Part shown: positions 32,783 through 44,382 of the stretch, one piece after another
Layout of the letters: each line of letters begins with the position of its first letter
Position numbering within the stretch: position 1 is the stretch's first letter
Source of the DNA: VRUE01 sp963701265
GTDB taxonomy: Bacteria > Actinomycetota > Thermoleophilia > Solirubrobacterales > 70-9
Direction of reading: 5' to 3'
Length of the DNA stretch: 64,000 bases
NCBI GenBank assembly: GCA_963701265.1
Contig: OY969581.1
Coordinates: 2,170,001 to 2,234,000, forward strand
Program-made: the position numbers and the translations under genes
The notes under the pieces: model-generated
Database searches by the model: none
Told to the model about the DNA's origin: nothing
Seen by the model: the letters and a program-made list of their open reading frames with translations, nothing else

Positions 32783-33679
32783 TTATTGGACGGGGCTGGC
32801 GTCCCCGGGTGCCTTGGCGGAGATGATCCAGGTCGAGGCCGGGGCGAAGACCCCGTCGGAGCCCTCGAGGTCAGCCAGAGCCTTGCGCAGCTCGGTGGCG
32901 ATCTTGGGCCGGATCTCGTCGATGCGGTCTTCCCAGAGCCGCAGCACCTCGCCGGCAGGACCGAGCGCCATGTTGAACTCGACCGCGTGGTCGAGGTCGT
33001 TGCCGATCTTCAGCGGCAGGTCGCAGCGCCGCAGCTCGATCTGCTCGAAGCCGGAGATCTTCAGCTGCTCGCTGACCGTGTCGGCGTTGGCCATCGAGAA
33101 CGGCCCGGGCCCGCAGGTCGGCTGGTCGGTCTCCTCCGGGTGTTCGAGATATTGGTCGACGACGAGCTCGGCGCGGCGGACCCATTCGTTGTCGTCCTTG
33201 CGGCGCCAGACCACGGCACAGAGCCGGCCGCCCGGCGAGAGCGCCTTGCAGACGTTGCGCAGCGCCTGAACCGGGTTGGCGAAGAACATGATCCCCATCC
33301 GCGAGAAGGCGTAGTCGAAGCTCTCCTCGAACTCGGTGACCTGCACGTCGCCGACGGCGAAACGGACGTTCGCGGCGCCTGCCTGCTCGGCCTCCTTGCG
33401 AGCCAGCTCGATGAACGGCTCGGAGACGTCGACGCCAAGCGCCACACCGTCCGGGCCAACCAGCTCGGCCAGCCGCTGGGTCGTGTCGCCGAAGCCGCAG
33501 CCAAGGTCGACGACGCGATCTCCCGGCCGCGGCGGATGCGTCGCCAGCGCTTCCTCCCCATGCGCGCCCAGCCCGCCCGCGACGAGATCGCGGTACTGCA
33601 CGAAGCACTCGAACAGCGGGCCGCTCCAGGCCTCAGTCGCCTCGCGATTCTCTGCGGCCGGGGCTCCCATCGCCTCCAT
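32783..33679 (-). CDS. Class I SAM-dependent methyltransferase
   Basis: A 298-residue Rossmann methyltransferase of the UbiE/Methyltransf_11/25 type. Motif I VVDLGCGFGDTTQRLAELVG (about residue 58), acidic residue in LGVDVSEPFIELA, motif II VGDVQVTEFEESFDYAFSRMG, and post-motif LSPGGRLCAVVWRRK. Substrate unknown. The start may be ATG 33679 or ATG 33670; a -10-like TACCAT seven bases before 33670 favours the shorter one if leaderless. The 5' end overlaps the preceding NTF2-like gene by up to 47 bases in another frame, so coupling is also possible. Confidence 0.82.
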   Translation of the reverse strand: MEAMGAPAAENREATEAWSGPLFECFVQYRDLVAGGLGAHGEEALATHPPRPGDRVVDLGCGFGDTTQRLAELVGPDGVALGVDVSEPFIELARKEAEQAGAANVRFAVGDVQVTEFEESFDYAFSRMGIMFFANPVQALRNVCKALSPGGRLCAVVWRRKDDNEWVRRAELVVDQYLEHPEETDQPTCGPGPFSMANADTVSEQLKISGFEQIELRRCDLPLKIGNDLDHAVEFNMALGPAGEVLRLWEDRIDEIRPKIATELRKALADLEGSDGVFAPASTWIISAKAPGDASPVQ

Positions 33680-34055
33680 GGTACGCCTGCCAAGCGGCCT
33701 CACGGTCATCGAAGGGACGCCAGCTGCGGATCCGCTGGTCGTGCAGCTCGAAAAGCCAGGCCATCTCGTCCTCCCCGGCGGCTGAACCATCCTCGTCCCA
33801 ATGCCAGGCTCGCTTGATCAAAGCAAGTGCCCTGCCACCACCGGACTCGGTGTCGTCCTCGAACAGCTCCTCCAACTCGATCGTCTGCTGCACTCCGCCG
33901 GGCGCTCGCGTCGCCCACGTCCGGGCGGCCTCGCGGCCCTTGCGCAGACCCCTCATCGCGTGCAGCTCCACCTCGGGATCAAGCGTGGCGACGAAACCGT
34001 CGAGGTCTCGCTCGTTGAAGGAGCGGATGAACTCGCGTACCGGGTCGTGGCTCAA
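33633..34055 (-). CDS. NTF2/SnoaL-like protein
   Basis: A 140-residue protein with the cone-shaped NTF2/SnoaL-like pattern: VREFIRSFNERDLDGFVATLDPEVELHAM at the start (pieces: FIRSFNERDLDGF, LDPEVELHAM), GREAARTWA, and a final beta strand block WLFELHDQRIRSWRPFDDREAAWQA. Members include polyketide cyclases, isomerases and proteins of no known activity. TTG start, six bases after the secA stop, so it is the gene following secA in the same transcript. Confidence 0.72.
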   Translation of the reverse strand: MSHDPVREFIRSFNERDLDGFVATLDPEVELHAMRGLRKGREAARTWATRAPGGVQQTIELEELFEDDTESGGGRALALIKRAWHWDEDGSAAGEDEMAWLFELHDQRIRSWRPFDDREAAWQAYHGGDGSPGRRESRGD

Positions 34056-34061
34056 GGCGCG

Positions 34062-36893
<2,832 letters not shown>

Positions 36894-36978
36894 TGCTCAA
36901 GGGTAGCGAGGGTGATCGTGGCGGGAGTCGAGGTGATTTCGAGACGACTCAGAGAAGTTCGAGCGAGGGTGGTTGGAG

Positions 36979-37121
36979 TGGCGGGTGTGCCTCTGCGGGA
37001 ATTGATGTCGCACGCGAGCTGCGCTCGCTTGGCGACTATGTCTGAGCGCGGCTGCGCCGCGCTTCGAACCACGAGTGCAGCGGCCGCCTGCGGCGACATT
37101 CCCGCAGAGGCACACCCGCCA
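36979..37121. repeat. Nested palindrome C between hpf and secA
   Basis: Perfect 24-bp inverted arms (36979-37002 and 37098-37121), extended inside by GTCGC/GCGAC after a small bulge. The 95-nt interior holds smaller perfect hairpins: GCGAGC-TGC-GCTCGC (37014-37028) and GCGCGGC-TGC-GCCGCGC (37046-37062), plus GCAG...CTGC (37077-37091). As RNA this would fold to a multi-branched structure. No ORF with coding character is present. Arm sequence differs from copies A and B near nadC. Confidence 0.85.
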
Positions 37122-37244
37122 TCCCATCGACGCGCACCGAGCCCCGGAAGCTTCAAACTCGAAGCGCCCGCCCGGCGCCGACCTTCGGAAAGCTTGGGGA
37201 GCTTCGCGACCGCTCGCGTAGCTTGGTTCGTCTCATGGTGGCGT

Positions 37245-37399
37245 GACGAGGGAGGTCGGCTGTCCTGCAGGCGAATGTTGCCGAAGGCAGCGGAAATGCA
37301 ATCCGGTTCCGCGCGGCCGCAGGCCGCGCTCCTCATTCGCCCCACGCGCGCAGCGCGTGGGGCGTCAATTCGACTGCAGGACAGCCGACCTCCCTCGTC
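37245..37399. repeat. Nested palindrome D between hpf and secA
   Basis: Perfect 26-bp inverted arms (37245-37270 and 37374-37399). The interior contains GCGCGGCC-GCA-GGCCGCGC (37311-37329) and a 10-bp perfect hairpin CCCCACGCGC-GCA-GCGCGTGGGG (37340-37362), plus GCGGAA/TTCCGC (37290-37312). Design matches palindrome C, with trinucleotide GCA loops where C has TGC. It ends 24 bp before the hpf stop. The linking 123 bp between C and D (37122-37244) shows no gene. Confidence 0.85.
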
Positions 37400-37422
37400 G
37401 GGGGATAGTGAGTCGCCCCGTC

Positions 37423-37770
37423 CTAGGCAGTCCGGCCGCGCATGCGGGCGACGGCCTTGCGCGTCTGCGTGCGCTTGCGGCGCAACTCGCGGTGCTTCTT
37501 GACCTGACGGCGAATGTCCTCCGCCAGGGCGTGGACCGTGTGGACCATCTCGGGCGAGGCCTCGCGGGCTCGCAGGGTGACGCCCTTCAGCCGCAGCGTC
37601 GCCTCAGCGACCTGGCTGTCGGCGATCGAGGGGTTGCGCTCTTCGTAGATCTCGACGTCGAGCGTTGCCAGTTCCGACACCTGCCTACCGACCCGACGGA
37701 ATCGCTTTGTCACATGACCTCGCAGCTCGTCGGTTACCTCGACGTTGCGCCCACGTATCTCGATCCGCAT
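37423..37770 (-). CDS. hpf: Ribosome hibernation-promoting factor, short form
   Basis: Binds the 30S decoding region and inactivates ribosomes in stationary phase. The 115-residue product begins MRIEIRGRNVEVTDELRGHVTKRF and has the S30AE fold with RLKGVTLRARE and a basic C-terminal helix RQVKKHRELRRKRTQTRK. It lacks the C-terminal dimerisation domain of long HPF found in most Gram-positive bacteria, though its basic tail is longer than in E. coli HPF (95 residues). Excellent ribosome site AGGAGG four bases before ATG 37770. Linked to secA through a 529-bp gap filled by two nested palindromes. Confidence 0.9.
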   Translation of the reverse strand: MRIEIRGRNVEVTDELRGHVTKRFRRVGRQVSELATLDVEIYEERNPSIADSQVAEATLRLKGVTLRAREASPEMVHTVHALAEDIRRQVKKHRELRRKRTQTRKAVARMRGRTA

Positions 37771-37808
37771 TTTTCCTCCTTGGGTGTCGGTCAGTCGATG
37801 CTACGCCC

Positions 37809-38432
37809 CTACGGCCTCCGCGTAAAGGTGATTGCAACTACCCGGATCGCGCCGCCTCCACGCAGCGCCCGGGCGCAGGCGGCGAGCGTGGCGCCGGTGG
37901 TCAGCACGTCGTCGATCAGCAGCACGCTGCGCGGTGCCTCGCCGCACAAGTTGACGTGGGGAGGCTGGCCGATCCGCTGCGCCCGCCGTCCACCCAGCTG
38001 GCGCCCGAGGTCACTGCGCGCCAGGCAGGAGCGAAGGGGCAGGCCGACGCGGATCGAGAGCGCCGCCGCGATCTCGGCGGCGGGATCGAAGCCGCGATCG
38101 AAGGAACGCCGGCGGCTGCTCGGCACCGGCACGACCTCGCCGCTGAGCAGGCTCGACGGCGCCAGCCACGCGATCCGCTCGGCCATCGTCGCGGCAACCG
38201 GCAGCAGGCGGCGGAACTTCAGCGCCGTGACCAGGCCACGGGCGACGCCTTCGTGCGCGGCCGATGACCAGGCCCGGTCGAGGCCTGGCGCTCCGTGGCC
38301 GACCAGCGGCTCCGCCTCAGCGAGCCGGCGAGTGCAGCGCGTGCAGAGGACCGCGTCCACGCGGCAGACGCGCCCGCAGGCAGCGCAGAGCGCGGGGACG
38401 AGGCTGGAGAAGGCGGCGTGAAGCGGGCCCAT
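37809..38432 (-). CDS. ComF-family phosphoribosyltransferase-like protein
   Basis: A 207-residue ComF/GntX-type protein: N-terminal zinc finger with CAACGRVC and CTRC pairs (about residues 16-33), then a type I phosphoribosyltransferase-like domain. Motifs: VVPVPSSRRRSFDRGFDPA, LGRQLGGRRAQR and the PRPP loop LLIDDVLTTGATL. ComF supports DNA uptake in competent bacteria and possibly primosome loading; no other competence gene is in the window apart from an HhH-bearing membrane protein at 16.6 kb. Followed 38 bp later by hpf, the same order seen in Firmicutes (comF-hpf-secA). Confidence 0.88.
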   Translation of the reverse strand: MGPLHAAFSSLVPALCAACGRVCRVDAVLCTRCTRRLAEAEPLVGHGAPGLDRAWSSAAHEGVARGLVTALKFRRLLPVAATMAERIAWLAPSSLLSGEVVPVPSSRRRSFDRGFDPAAEIAAALSIRVGLPLRSCLARSDLGRQLGGRRAQRIGQPPHVNLCGEAPRSVLLIDDVLTTGATLAACARALRGGGAIRVVAITFTRRP

Positions 38433-38488
38433 GGCCCGATCGTCCGGGCTCGGGGCGCACCGATGGTGCGCAAGTCCTCAGAAAAGCG

Positions 38489-39499
38489 TCAGGGCTTGGC
38501 GACGCGACCGGCGATGGCGCCGACCAGCATCCCCTCGGCGGGCAGCTCGGCGCCGTCGAGCAGGATCGAGTCGCGTACCCAGGCGCCGGCGCCGATCTCG
38601 CAGCCATCGCCGATGATCGCCGGGCCCTGAATCCGGGTGCCGGCGCCGAAGCGCACGCCGGAGCCGATCAGCGCCGGACCTTCGACCTCGACCCGATCGA
38701 GCGGGCTCGCCGAGCGGATGCCGTCGGCAACCTGGGGCACGTCGGACTCGACCTTCACCGCGCCGTGCAGGGCGTCGAGGTTGCCCTGGCGCAGCTCGTC
38801 GAGGTTGCCGATGTCGTTCCAGTAGGCCTCGATCTCGTGCGAGTAGAAGGGCACGTCGTTCTCCAACAGCGCCGGGAAGACGTCCATTGCCCAGTCGGCG
38901 AAGCCATCCGGGTCGTCGGGTCCCGCTGCCTTGCTGGTGCCTGGCTCGGGGAAGTAGTCGAAGATCTCGGCCCGGAACATGTAGATGCCACAGTTGGCCA
39001 GGTCGGACAGCGCTTCGGCCGGCTCGGGCTTCTCCTGGAAGCCCTGAATGCGGCCGTCGGCACCGGTGATCGCGACGCCGAACTGGGTCGTGTCGCGGAC
39101 CCGCTTGGTCGCCAGGGTGGCGATGCCGTCGTGGGACTCGTGGAACTCGCGCATCGCCGCCAGGTCGATGTCGCTGAGCGCGTCGCCGGAGATCACCAGG
39201 AAGGAGTCGCCAAGGAAGCTGGCGGCGTTGCGCACGCCGCCGGAGGTGCCGAGCAGCTGCTGCTCACGGCTGTAGGAGAGCTCGATGCCCAAGGCCGTGC
39301 CGTCGCCGAAATGGCCCTCGATCGTCTCCGGAAACCAGTGCAGGTTGGCGATCGCCTCGCCGAAGCCGTTGCGGGCGAGCAGGCGCACGATGTGCTCCAT
39401 CACCGGCCGGTTCAGCACCGGCACCATCGGCTTCGGCATCGCGTAGGTGATCGGACGCAGCCGGGTACCGAGGCCCGCTGCCAGAACCATCGCCCTCAT
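38489..39499 (-). CDS. NDP-sugar nucleotidyltransferase with hexapeptide tail
   Basis: Sugar-1-phosphate nucleotidyltransferase of 336 residues. N-terminal GT-A-like domain: AMVLAAGLGTRLRPITYAMPKPMVPV (signature LAAGLGTRLRP, Lys in PKPM), GTSGGVRNAASFLG, and SGDALSDIDL. The C-terminal third has left-handed beta-helix hexapeptide repeats (VEVEGPALIGSGV, IGDGCEIGAGAWV). Such proteins form GDP-mannose, dTDP-glucose or related donors. ATG 39499 overlaps the isomerase stop (ATGA). Two paralogues flank the isomerase gene, so probably one makes GDP-mannose and the other a glucose-type donor; I cannot say which. Confidence 0.85.
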   Translation of the reverse strand: MRAMVLAAGLGTRLRPITYAMPKPMVPVLNRPVMEHIVRLLARNGFGEAIANLHWFPETIEGHFGDGTALGIELSYSREQQLLGTSGGVRNAASFLGDSFLVISGDALSDIDLAAMREFHESHDGIATLATKRVRDTTQFGVAITGADGRIQGFQEKPEPAEALSDLANCGIYMFRAEIFDYFPEPGTSKAAGPDDPDGFADWAMDVFPALLENDVPFYSHEIEAYWNDIGNLDELRQGNLDALHGAVKVESDVPQVADGIRSASPLDRVEVEGPALIGSGVRFGAGTRIQGPAIIGDGCEIGAGAWVRDSILLDGAELPAEGMLVGAIAGRVAKP

Positions 39500-40458
39500 C
39501 CGAGCGCCGCCTTGAAGTCCTCGATTGCCTCGACCGGCAGGGGGTCGACGCCGCGGGCCTCGGCGAGAGCAACCGACACCAGGTCGCCCAGCATCGTCGC
39601 CCAGAGCAGGCGGGCGATGCGGGTCTCGCCCTCGGTCTCGAGCCGCACGACGGTGGCCCCGGTGGCGGCAATCGCCTCGCCGGTCAGCTCGAAGCGACGG
39701 CGCAGGCGTGGGTGCTGGTCAGCGTCTTCGAGCAGGACCGCCGCGAAGGTCTCCCCGGACCAGCCGCAGAGCTCGTTGTGGTTGGCCTCGGGCAGCTCGG
39801 AGAAGAAGGCCGGCAGCTTCGCGTTCTCGTTGACCTGCGCCTTCCAGCGCCGGGCAACCGGCGCGGTCAGATCGGCACCATGGACTACCGGCACGCTGCC
39901 CTCGAGCTGCGTCGCGATCTCGGTGGCGCGGGCCTGCAACGCCTCGCTGCGGTCGCTGAGGAAGGCCGCGGCGGCGTCGATCTCGGTGTGCAGGCCCGGG
40001 GCGACGCCGGCCAGGGCGGCGACCTCGGTGGCAATCGTCAGCATGTAGGCGACGGCGGCGCGCGGCTGCAGGATCCCCGGCAGGCCGATCACCGGCACGC
40101 CGTCCTGACGAGCGCCGTCGACCAGCTCGCCACCGGTGCTGGCGACGAGTCTGCGAACGCCGAGCGCCTCAGCGGCGGCAAAGCAGGCGAGGGTCTCCTC
40201 TGTGTTGCCGGAGTAGCTGGAGCAGAGCACGGTCCACTCGGGCGTCAGCCAGCTGGGCAGCGCGTAGCCGCGCACGGTAAGCATCGGCCGGGTGAGACGA
40301 TCGCCCAGTGCCGCCGCCGCGAGGTCGGCGCCAATCGCCGAGCCGCCCATCCCGCAGATCGCCAGACCGGCTGCCTCGGCCGGCTCGAGCCGCGCCGAAT
40401 CGACCCGCCAGAGGGCGTCGCGCAGGTGATCCGGGATCGCGAGTACGTCGTCGAGCAT
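39496..40458 (-). CDS. Bifunctional phosphoglucose/phosphomannose isomerase-type SIS protein
   Basis: A 320-residue double-SIS isomerase interconverting fructose-6-P with glucose-6-P and mannose-6-P. It has the first SIS phosphate loop ICGMGGSAIGADLAAAAL (about residue 34), SSYSGNTEETLACF (about 80), and ELPEANHNELCGW with the Glu-Asn-His catalytic set found in the PGI/PMI subfamily. It sits between two nucleotidyltransferase genes with overlaps on both sides, giving a route from glycolytic intermediates to NDP-sugars after a mutase step encoded elsewhere. Confidence 0.9.
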   Translation of the reverse strand: MLDDVLAIPDHLRDALWRVDSARLEPAEAAGLAICGMGGSAIGADLAAAALGDRLTRPMLTVRGYALPSWLTPEWTVLCSSYSGNTEETLACFAAAEALGVRRLVASTGGELVDGARQDGVPVIGLPGILQPRAAVAYMLTIATEVAALAGVAPGLHTEIDAAAAFLSDRSEALQARATEIATQLEGSVPVVHGADLTAPVARRWKAQVNENAKLPAFFSELPEANHNELCGWSGETFAAVLLEDADQHPRLRRRFELTGEAIAATGATVVRLETEGETRIARLLWATMLGDLVSVALAEARGVDPLPVEAIEDFKAALG

Positions 40459-41441
40459 CAGGCGGGGACACTTTCGCCGCTGCCCACCACTGCTCCTTCG
40501 AGCTGGGCGCCATCGGCAACCGCGACGCCGGCGGACAGAATCGAACCGCTGACCCGCGCGCCCTCGCCGACGACGCAGCCGTCGAGCAGGACCGAGTCCC
40601 GTACCTCGGCGCCGGCCTCGACCCGCGAGTCACTGCCGAGGACGACGCGGGGCCCGACCGTGGCGCCATCGGCCACCTGCGCGCCCGGCCCCACCAGCAT
40701 CCCGGACGCGGTCGGCTGCACCCGCGTATCGACGCGCTGCTCGAGGATGTCCCAGGTCGCTTCCAGGTATCGCTGCGGAGTGCCGATGTCCATCCAGTAC
40801 CCGTCGAGGCGCAAGCCGTGCAAGCCCTCGCCAACCAGGCGCGGGAAGACGTCGCGCTCGATCGATACCTCCTCACCGGGCGGAATCAGGTCGAGCACCG
40901 AGCGCTCGAGCACGTACATACCGGCGTTGATCTCGCCGGGAACGGCTTCGCCCGTCTTCTCGGTGAACTCGAGCACCTTCCCCTCGGGGTCGGTCCTGAC
41001 CAGGCCGTAGGCGGAGGAGTCCTCGACCGGATGCAGTGCAATCGTCGCCTCCGCGCCCGAGCCTGCGTGAGCTCGCTGCAGCGCGGTCAGGTCGAGGTCG
41101 GTGAGCACGTCGCCGTTGAGGGCGAGGAAACGGTCCTCGAGCCGCTCGCCGAGCTCGTCGGCGGCAAAGCGAATCGCCCCCGCGGTGCCGCGCCGCTCCG
41201 GCTCGACCACGTAGGAAATCGAGACGCCGGCGCGCTCCTCCTCACCGGCCAGCGCCTCGCGCAGGACGTCGGGCAGGAAGCCACAGGCGAGCACGACCTC
41301 GTCGACTCCGTGCCCCGCCAGCCACTCGATCATGTAGGCGAGGAAGGGACGGTCAACCAGGGTCAACGCCGGCTTGGGCACGGTCTCGGTCAGCGGCCGC
41401 AGCCGCGTGCCCTCTCCCCCGACTAGAACAATCGCCTGCAC
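40458..41441 (-). CDS. NDP-sugar nucleotidyltransferase
   Basis: A 327-residue paralogue of the enzyme at 38.5 kb. Signature VLVGGEGTRLRPLTETVPKPALTLVDRP (GGEGTRLRP; PKPALT), RRGTAGAIRFAAD, LNGDVLTDLDLT, then hexapeptide repeats (ATVGPRVVLGSD, VSGSILSAGV). GTG 41441 overlaps the last base of the UDP-glucose dehydrogenase stop codon, and its own TGA overlaps the ATG of the isomerase, so these genes are tightly coupled. Product specificity unknown: mannose-1-P guanylyltransferase or glucose-1-P thymidylyl/uridylyltransferase. Confidence 0.85.
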   Translation of the reverse strand: MQAIVLVGGEGTRLRPLTETVPKPALTLVDRPFLAYMIEWLAGHGVDEVVLACGFLPDVLREALAGEEERAGVSISYVVEPERRGTAGAIRFAADELGERLEDRFLALNGDVLTDLDLTALQRAHAGSGAEATIALHPVEDSSAYGLVRTDPEGKVLEFTEKTGEAVPGEINAGMYVLERSVLDLIPPGEEVSIERDVFPRLVGEGLHGLRLDGYWMDIGTPQRYLEATWDILEQRVDTRVQPTASGMLVGPGAQVADGATVGPRVVLGSDSRVEAGAEVRDSVLLDGCVVGEGARVSGSILSAGVAVADGAQLEGAVVGSGESVPA

Positions 41442-42754
41442 TACTCGGTCGTGCCGGCCGGAACCGAGCCCTCGATCGCGCGGCCGATGCCCTCGTACTC
41501 GAAGCCGGCGCTCTTCAGCTGGCTCGCATCGAGGAAGTTGCGGCCGTCGATCAGCAGCGGCCGTGCCATCTTCTCCGCCGCGACCGGCCAGTCGAGCTCG
41601 GCGAACTCCGGCCACTCGGTGACGAGGATCGCCGCGTCGGCGCCGTCCAGGGTCTCCAGCGCCGAGTCGCGGAACTCGACCCCGTCGAAGAGGTCGCGAG
41701 CCGCGCCGCCGGCCACCGGGTCATAGGCGACCACCTCGGCCCCCTCCCCTTCCAGGCGCGCCGCCAGCACCAGGCTCGATGCCTCGCGCATGTCGTCGGT
41801 GTGCGGCTTGAAGGCGAGGCCAAGCAGCGCCACGCGCTTGCCGACCAGCGAGCCGAGGTGCTTCTGCAGCTTCTGCACCACGCGGCGCTTCTGCAGCTCG
41901 TTGACCTCGATCACCGCCCCCAGCAGTTGGAAGTGGTAGCCGCTGTTGCCGGCCAGCATCTTCAGGGCGCTGACGTCCTTGGGGAAGCAGGAGCCGCCGT
42001 AGCCGATTCCCGCGCGCAGGAAAGATGACCCGATCCGCTGATCGAGGCCCATCCCCCGCGCCACCTCGCTGACGTCGGCGCCGACCTCCTCGCAGACGTT
42101 GGCGATCTCGTTGACGAAGGAGATCTTGGTGGCGAGGAAGGCGTTGGAGGCGAGCTTGATCATCTCGGCACTGGCGACGTCGGTGCGCACGATCTCGCCG
42201 CCCAGCGGCTCGTAGAGGTTGGCGACGGCGTCGGCCGCGTCCTCGTCTCCGGGATCGGCGCCGACGACGACCCGATCGGGGTGCAGGAAGTCATCGACCG
42301 CGGAGCCCTCCTTGAGGAACTCGGGGCAGGAGACATAGGCAAGGCCAGGGCGGTCGCGGCGAATCGACTGGCCGGTCCCCGCCGGCACCGTGCTCTTCAT
42401 CACCAGCACGTGCTCACTGTCGGCGGGCAGCCCCTCGACCACGGAGCGGACGCGGGAGAGATCAGCGTCACCGGAGCGGGTCGGCGGCGTGTCGACGCAG
42501 ACGAAGAGCAGCTGGGCGCCGGCGAGCAGCTCCGACATATCGGTCGTAAAGGTGAGCCGCTCGGCGTTGCGCTTCAGCAGATCCTCGAGGCCGGGCTCGT
42601 GAATCGTGATCTCGCCGCGGGAAAGCGCCTCGACCTTCTCGGCGAGGATGTCACGAGCGATCACCGGGTGACCGACCTCGGCGAAGCAGGCGGCGGTGAC
42701 GAGCCCCACCCAGCCAACTCCAATTACGCCAATCGGCTCCTTCTCTGGGCTCAT
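41441..42754 (-). CDS. UDP-glucose 6-dehydrogenase
   Basis: Oxidises UDP-glucose to UDP-glucuronate, a precursor for acidic envelope polysaccharides. The 437-residue product shows the NAD site IGVIGVGWVGLVTAACFAE, VDTPP, STVPAGTG, SNAFLATKISFVNE, and the catalytic Cys in GIGYGGSCFPKDV (about residue 257). GDP-mannose dehydrogenase belongs to the same family, and with mannose genes next door that alternative is open. ATG 42754 overlaps the LCP stop by four bases. Confidence 0.9.
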   Translation of the reverse strand: MSPEKEPIGVIGVGWVGLVTAACFAEVGHPVIARDILAEKVEALSRGEITIHEPGLEDLLKRNAERLTFTTDMSELLAGAQLLFVCVDTPPTRSGDADLSRVRSVVEGLPADSEHVLVMKSTVPAGTGQSIRRDRPGLAYVSCPEFLKEGSAVDDFLHPDRVVVGADPGDEDAADAVANLYEPLGGEIVRTDVASAEMIKLASNAFLATKISFVNEIANVCEEVGADVSEVARGMGLDQRIGSSFLRAGIGYGGSCFPKDVSALKMLAGNSGYHFQLLGAVIEVNELQKRRVVQKLQKHLGSLVGKRVALLGLAFKPHTDDMREASSLVLAARLEGEGAEVVAYDPVAGGAARDLFDGVEFRDSALETLDGADAAILVTEWPEFAELDWPVAAEKMARPLLIDGRNFLDASQLKSAGFEYEGIGRAIEGSVPAGTTE

Positions 42755-44376
42755 CGGTTTGCCTTGCCTCCTCTTCGCTTTGGGTTCGGGATCTTCACGT
42801 CGGCCGAGCGGGCGATCCCGATCATCTGATCGTTGGTCAGCGTGTTCAACAGGTCATTCGCGACCCAGTAGGAATTGTCCCCCCGGTGCCAGGCGACTAT
42901 CGGTATCCGGTCGCCATCGACGTAGATGTCGTACTCGCGGCCGTTGATCGTCTTGGTCAGGCTCGGGCTGTCGAGGATCGGCGGATCCGACCAGCCCTGG
43001 ATGCCCTGCAGCCCGAAGTAGTGGATGCCATCCGATTGCGGCCACTCGGCAACCATCCGGTAGGCACCGTGCCGCTTGCCGTCGGAATCCTTGAAGTGGT
43101 AGACGCGGGGGTCCTGGATGTGTTCGTAGGAGTTGCTTTCGACGTAGAAGGCACCGGAGGGAAGCCGGGTCGGGTAGAAAACGGGGAAGCCGGCGCTGAC
43201 CTTGCGCGCCACCGGCTTGGCCTCCAGTTCGCCGGCTTCGCGCGCCGGCGCCAGGCCGTCGCTACCGGGTGGCTTGGTCGGCCCGAGGTGCGGCTTCTGC
43301 TGCTGGGCCTTCTTCTTGTTCTTGTTCTTCTTCTTGCCCTTGCCCTTCTTCTTCGGTTCACCTTCTTCCAACGAACCGCGCGGCCCGCTGCTGGCTTCGA
43401 TGCCGAGGAACTGGTTGGTGGCGTCTTCGATCATTTCCGGCGAGGCGTAGACGTAGCTCGGCCCCAGTTCGGCCGGGAAGTGGACCTCCTTGATCGCGGC
43501 GTTGCGCGAGGAGACGAAGAGCTTGAGCACCTCGAGCATCGTCTCCTTGTCGTTGATGTCGGAGGTCGTGTATTCGGTGAAGATGTCGATCAGGTCGTTG
43601 CGATCGAGCACCAGGTCGTCGATCGGCACGCGCTCGCGGGCAGCGCTGAGGAAGTCCTGCTGGCGGGCGGCGCGGACGAGGTCGGTGTCGGTGTGGCGGT
43701 AGCGCACGTACTGCAATGCCTTCTTGCCGCAGAGCAGCTGGTAGCCGGGCTGGACGTTGATTTCCGAATACTGTTCGGAGGGCGGCAAGCCGACGTTGGA
43801 GTGGAAGTAGCGCCGGTCGACGTCGACGTAGACGCAGTTGATCGCGTCAACCGCCCGCACGAAGCCGAGGTAGTCGACGTTGACCACGTGGTTGATCGGC
43901 AGGCCGGTCAGTTCCTTGACCACCCGCAGGGTCAGTTTCGGGCCACCGTAGGCAAAGGCGGCGTTGAACTTGTCGGTGCCAAAGCCGGGGATTTCGACCT
44001 TGAGGTCGCGCGGGATCGACATCAGCGCGATCGCGTTCTGGTCGGGATCGAGGCGGAGCAGGATCGTCGTGTCCGAGCGCCCGGGGTCACCGGGTTCGCT
44101 GGCCCGCTTGTCGGAGCCGAGGATGAGGATGTTCTCCGGCTCGCCGCCGTTGGTCTGGGAGAGGAATTTCTCGACTTTGTTCTGCAGGACGTTGTTGTGC
44201 GAGAGCGCCTTGGCGATGCTGTCGACGTAGCGCAGGATCACCGTCGCGGTAGCCGCCGCCGTGACCAGGACGATGATCAGCGAGCCAAGCGTGAAGCGCC
44301 ACCAGAAGCGCTTCGGCTTCGGCGCCGGCTCGTGATCGCCCGAGGGCGGCGGCTTGCTCAGGCCCGACTCAGCCAT
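42751..44376 (-). CDS. LytR-CpsA-Psr (LCP) family glycopolymer ligase
   Basis: Membrane enzyme that attaches undecaprenyl-linked glycopolymers to peptidoglycan. The 541-residue product has one N-terminal helix (residues 27-48), an LCP domain (about 80-290) with ILILGSDKRASEPGDPGRSDTTILLRLDP (pieces: LILGSDKR, GRSDT), MSIPRDLKVEIPGFG and QYVRYRHTDTDLVRAARQQDF. A very basic Lys linker (about 345-365) follows, then a C-terminal extracellular domain of some 150 residues (ending near VKIPNPKRRGG) that I do not recognise. It heads the sugar-nucleotide block, six bases after the M20 peptidase gene. Confidence 0.9.
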   Translation of the reverse strand: MAESGLSKPPPSGDHEPAPKPKRFWWRFTLGSLIIVLVTAAATATVILRYVDSIAKALSHNNVLQNKVEKFLSQTNGGEPENILILGSDKRASEPGDPGRSDTTILLRLDPDQNAIALMSIPRDLKVEIPGFGTDKFNAAFAYGGPKLTLRVVKELTGLPINHVVNVDYLGFVRAVDAINCVYVDVDRRYFHSNVGLPPSEQYSEINVQPGYQLLCGKKALQYVRYRHTDTDLVRAARQQDFLSAARERVPIDDLVLDRNDLIDIFTEYTTSDINDKETMLEVLKLFVSSRNAAIKEVHFPAELGPSYVYASPEMIEDATNQFLGIEASSGPRGSLEEGEPKKKGKGKKKNKNKKKAQQQKPHLGPTKPPGSDGLAPAREAGELEAKPVARKVSAGFPVFYPTRLPSGAFYVESNSYEHIQDPRVYHFKDSDGKRHGAYRMVAEWPQSDGIHYFGLQGIQGWSDPPILDSPSLTKTINGREYDIYVDGDRIPIVAWHRGDNSYWVANDLLNTLTNDQMIGIARSADVKIPNPKRRGGKANR

Positions 44377-44382
44377 GGTCGC

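Noticed and set aside
37192..37206. 15-bp match (reverse complement) between the C-D linker and the centre of nadC copy B
   Set aside because: A 15-mer shared once within 64 kb is expected by chance a few times, so it is not evidence of common origin by itself.
36894..37422. ORFs of 70-220 codons across the hpf-secA gap
   Set aside because: They are generated by the palindromes, have no domain or start signals, and several extend from antisense of neighbouring genes.
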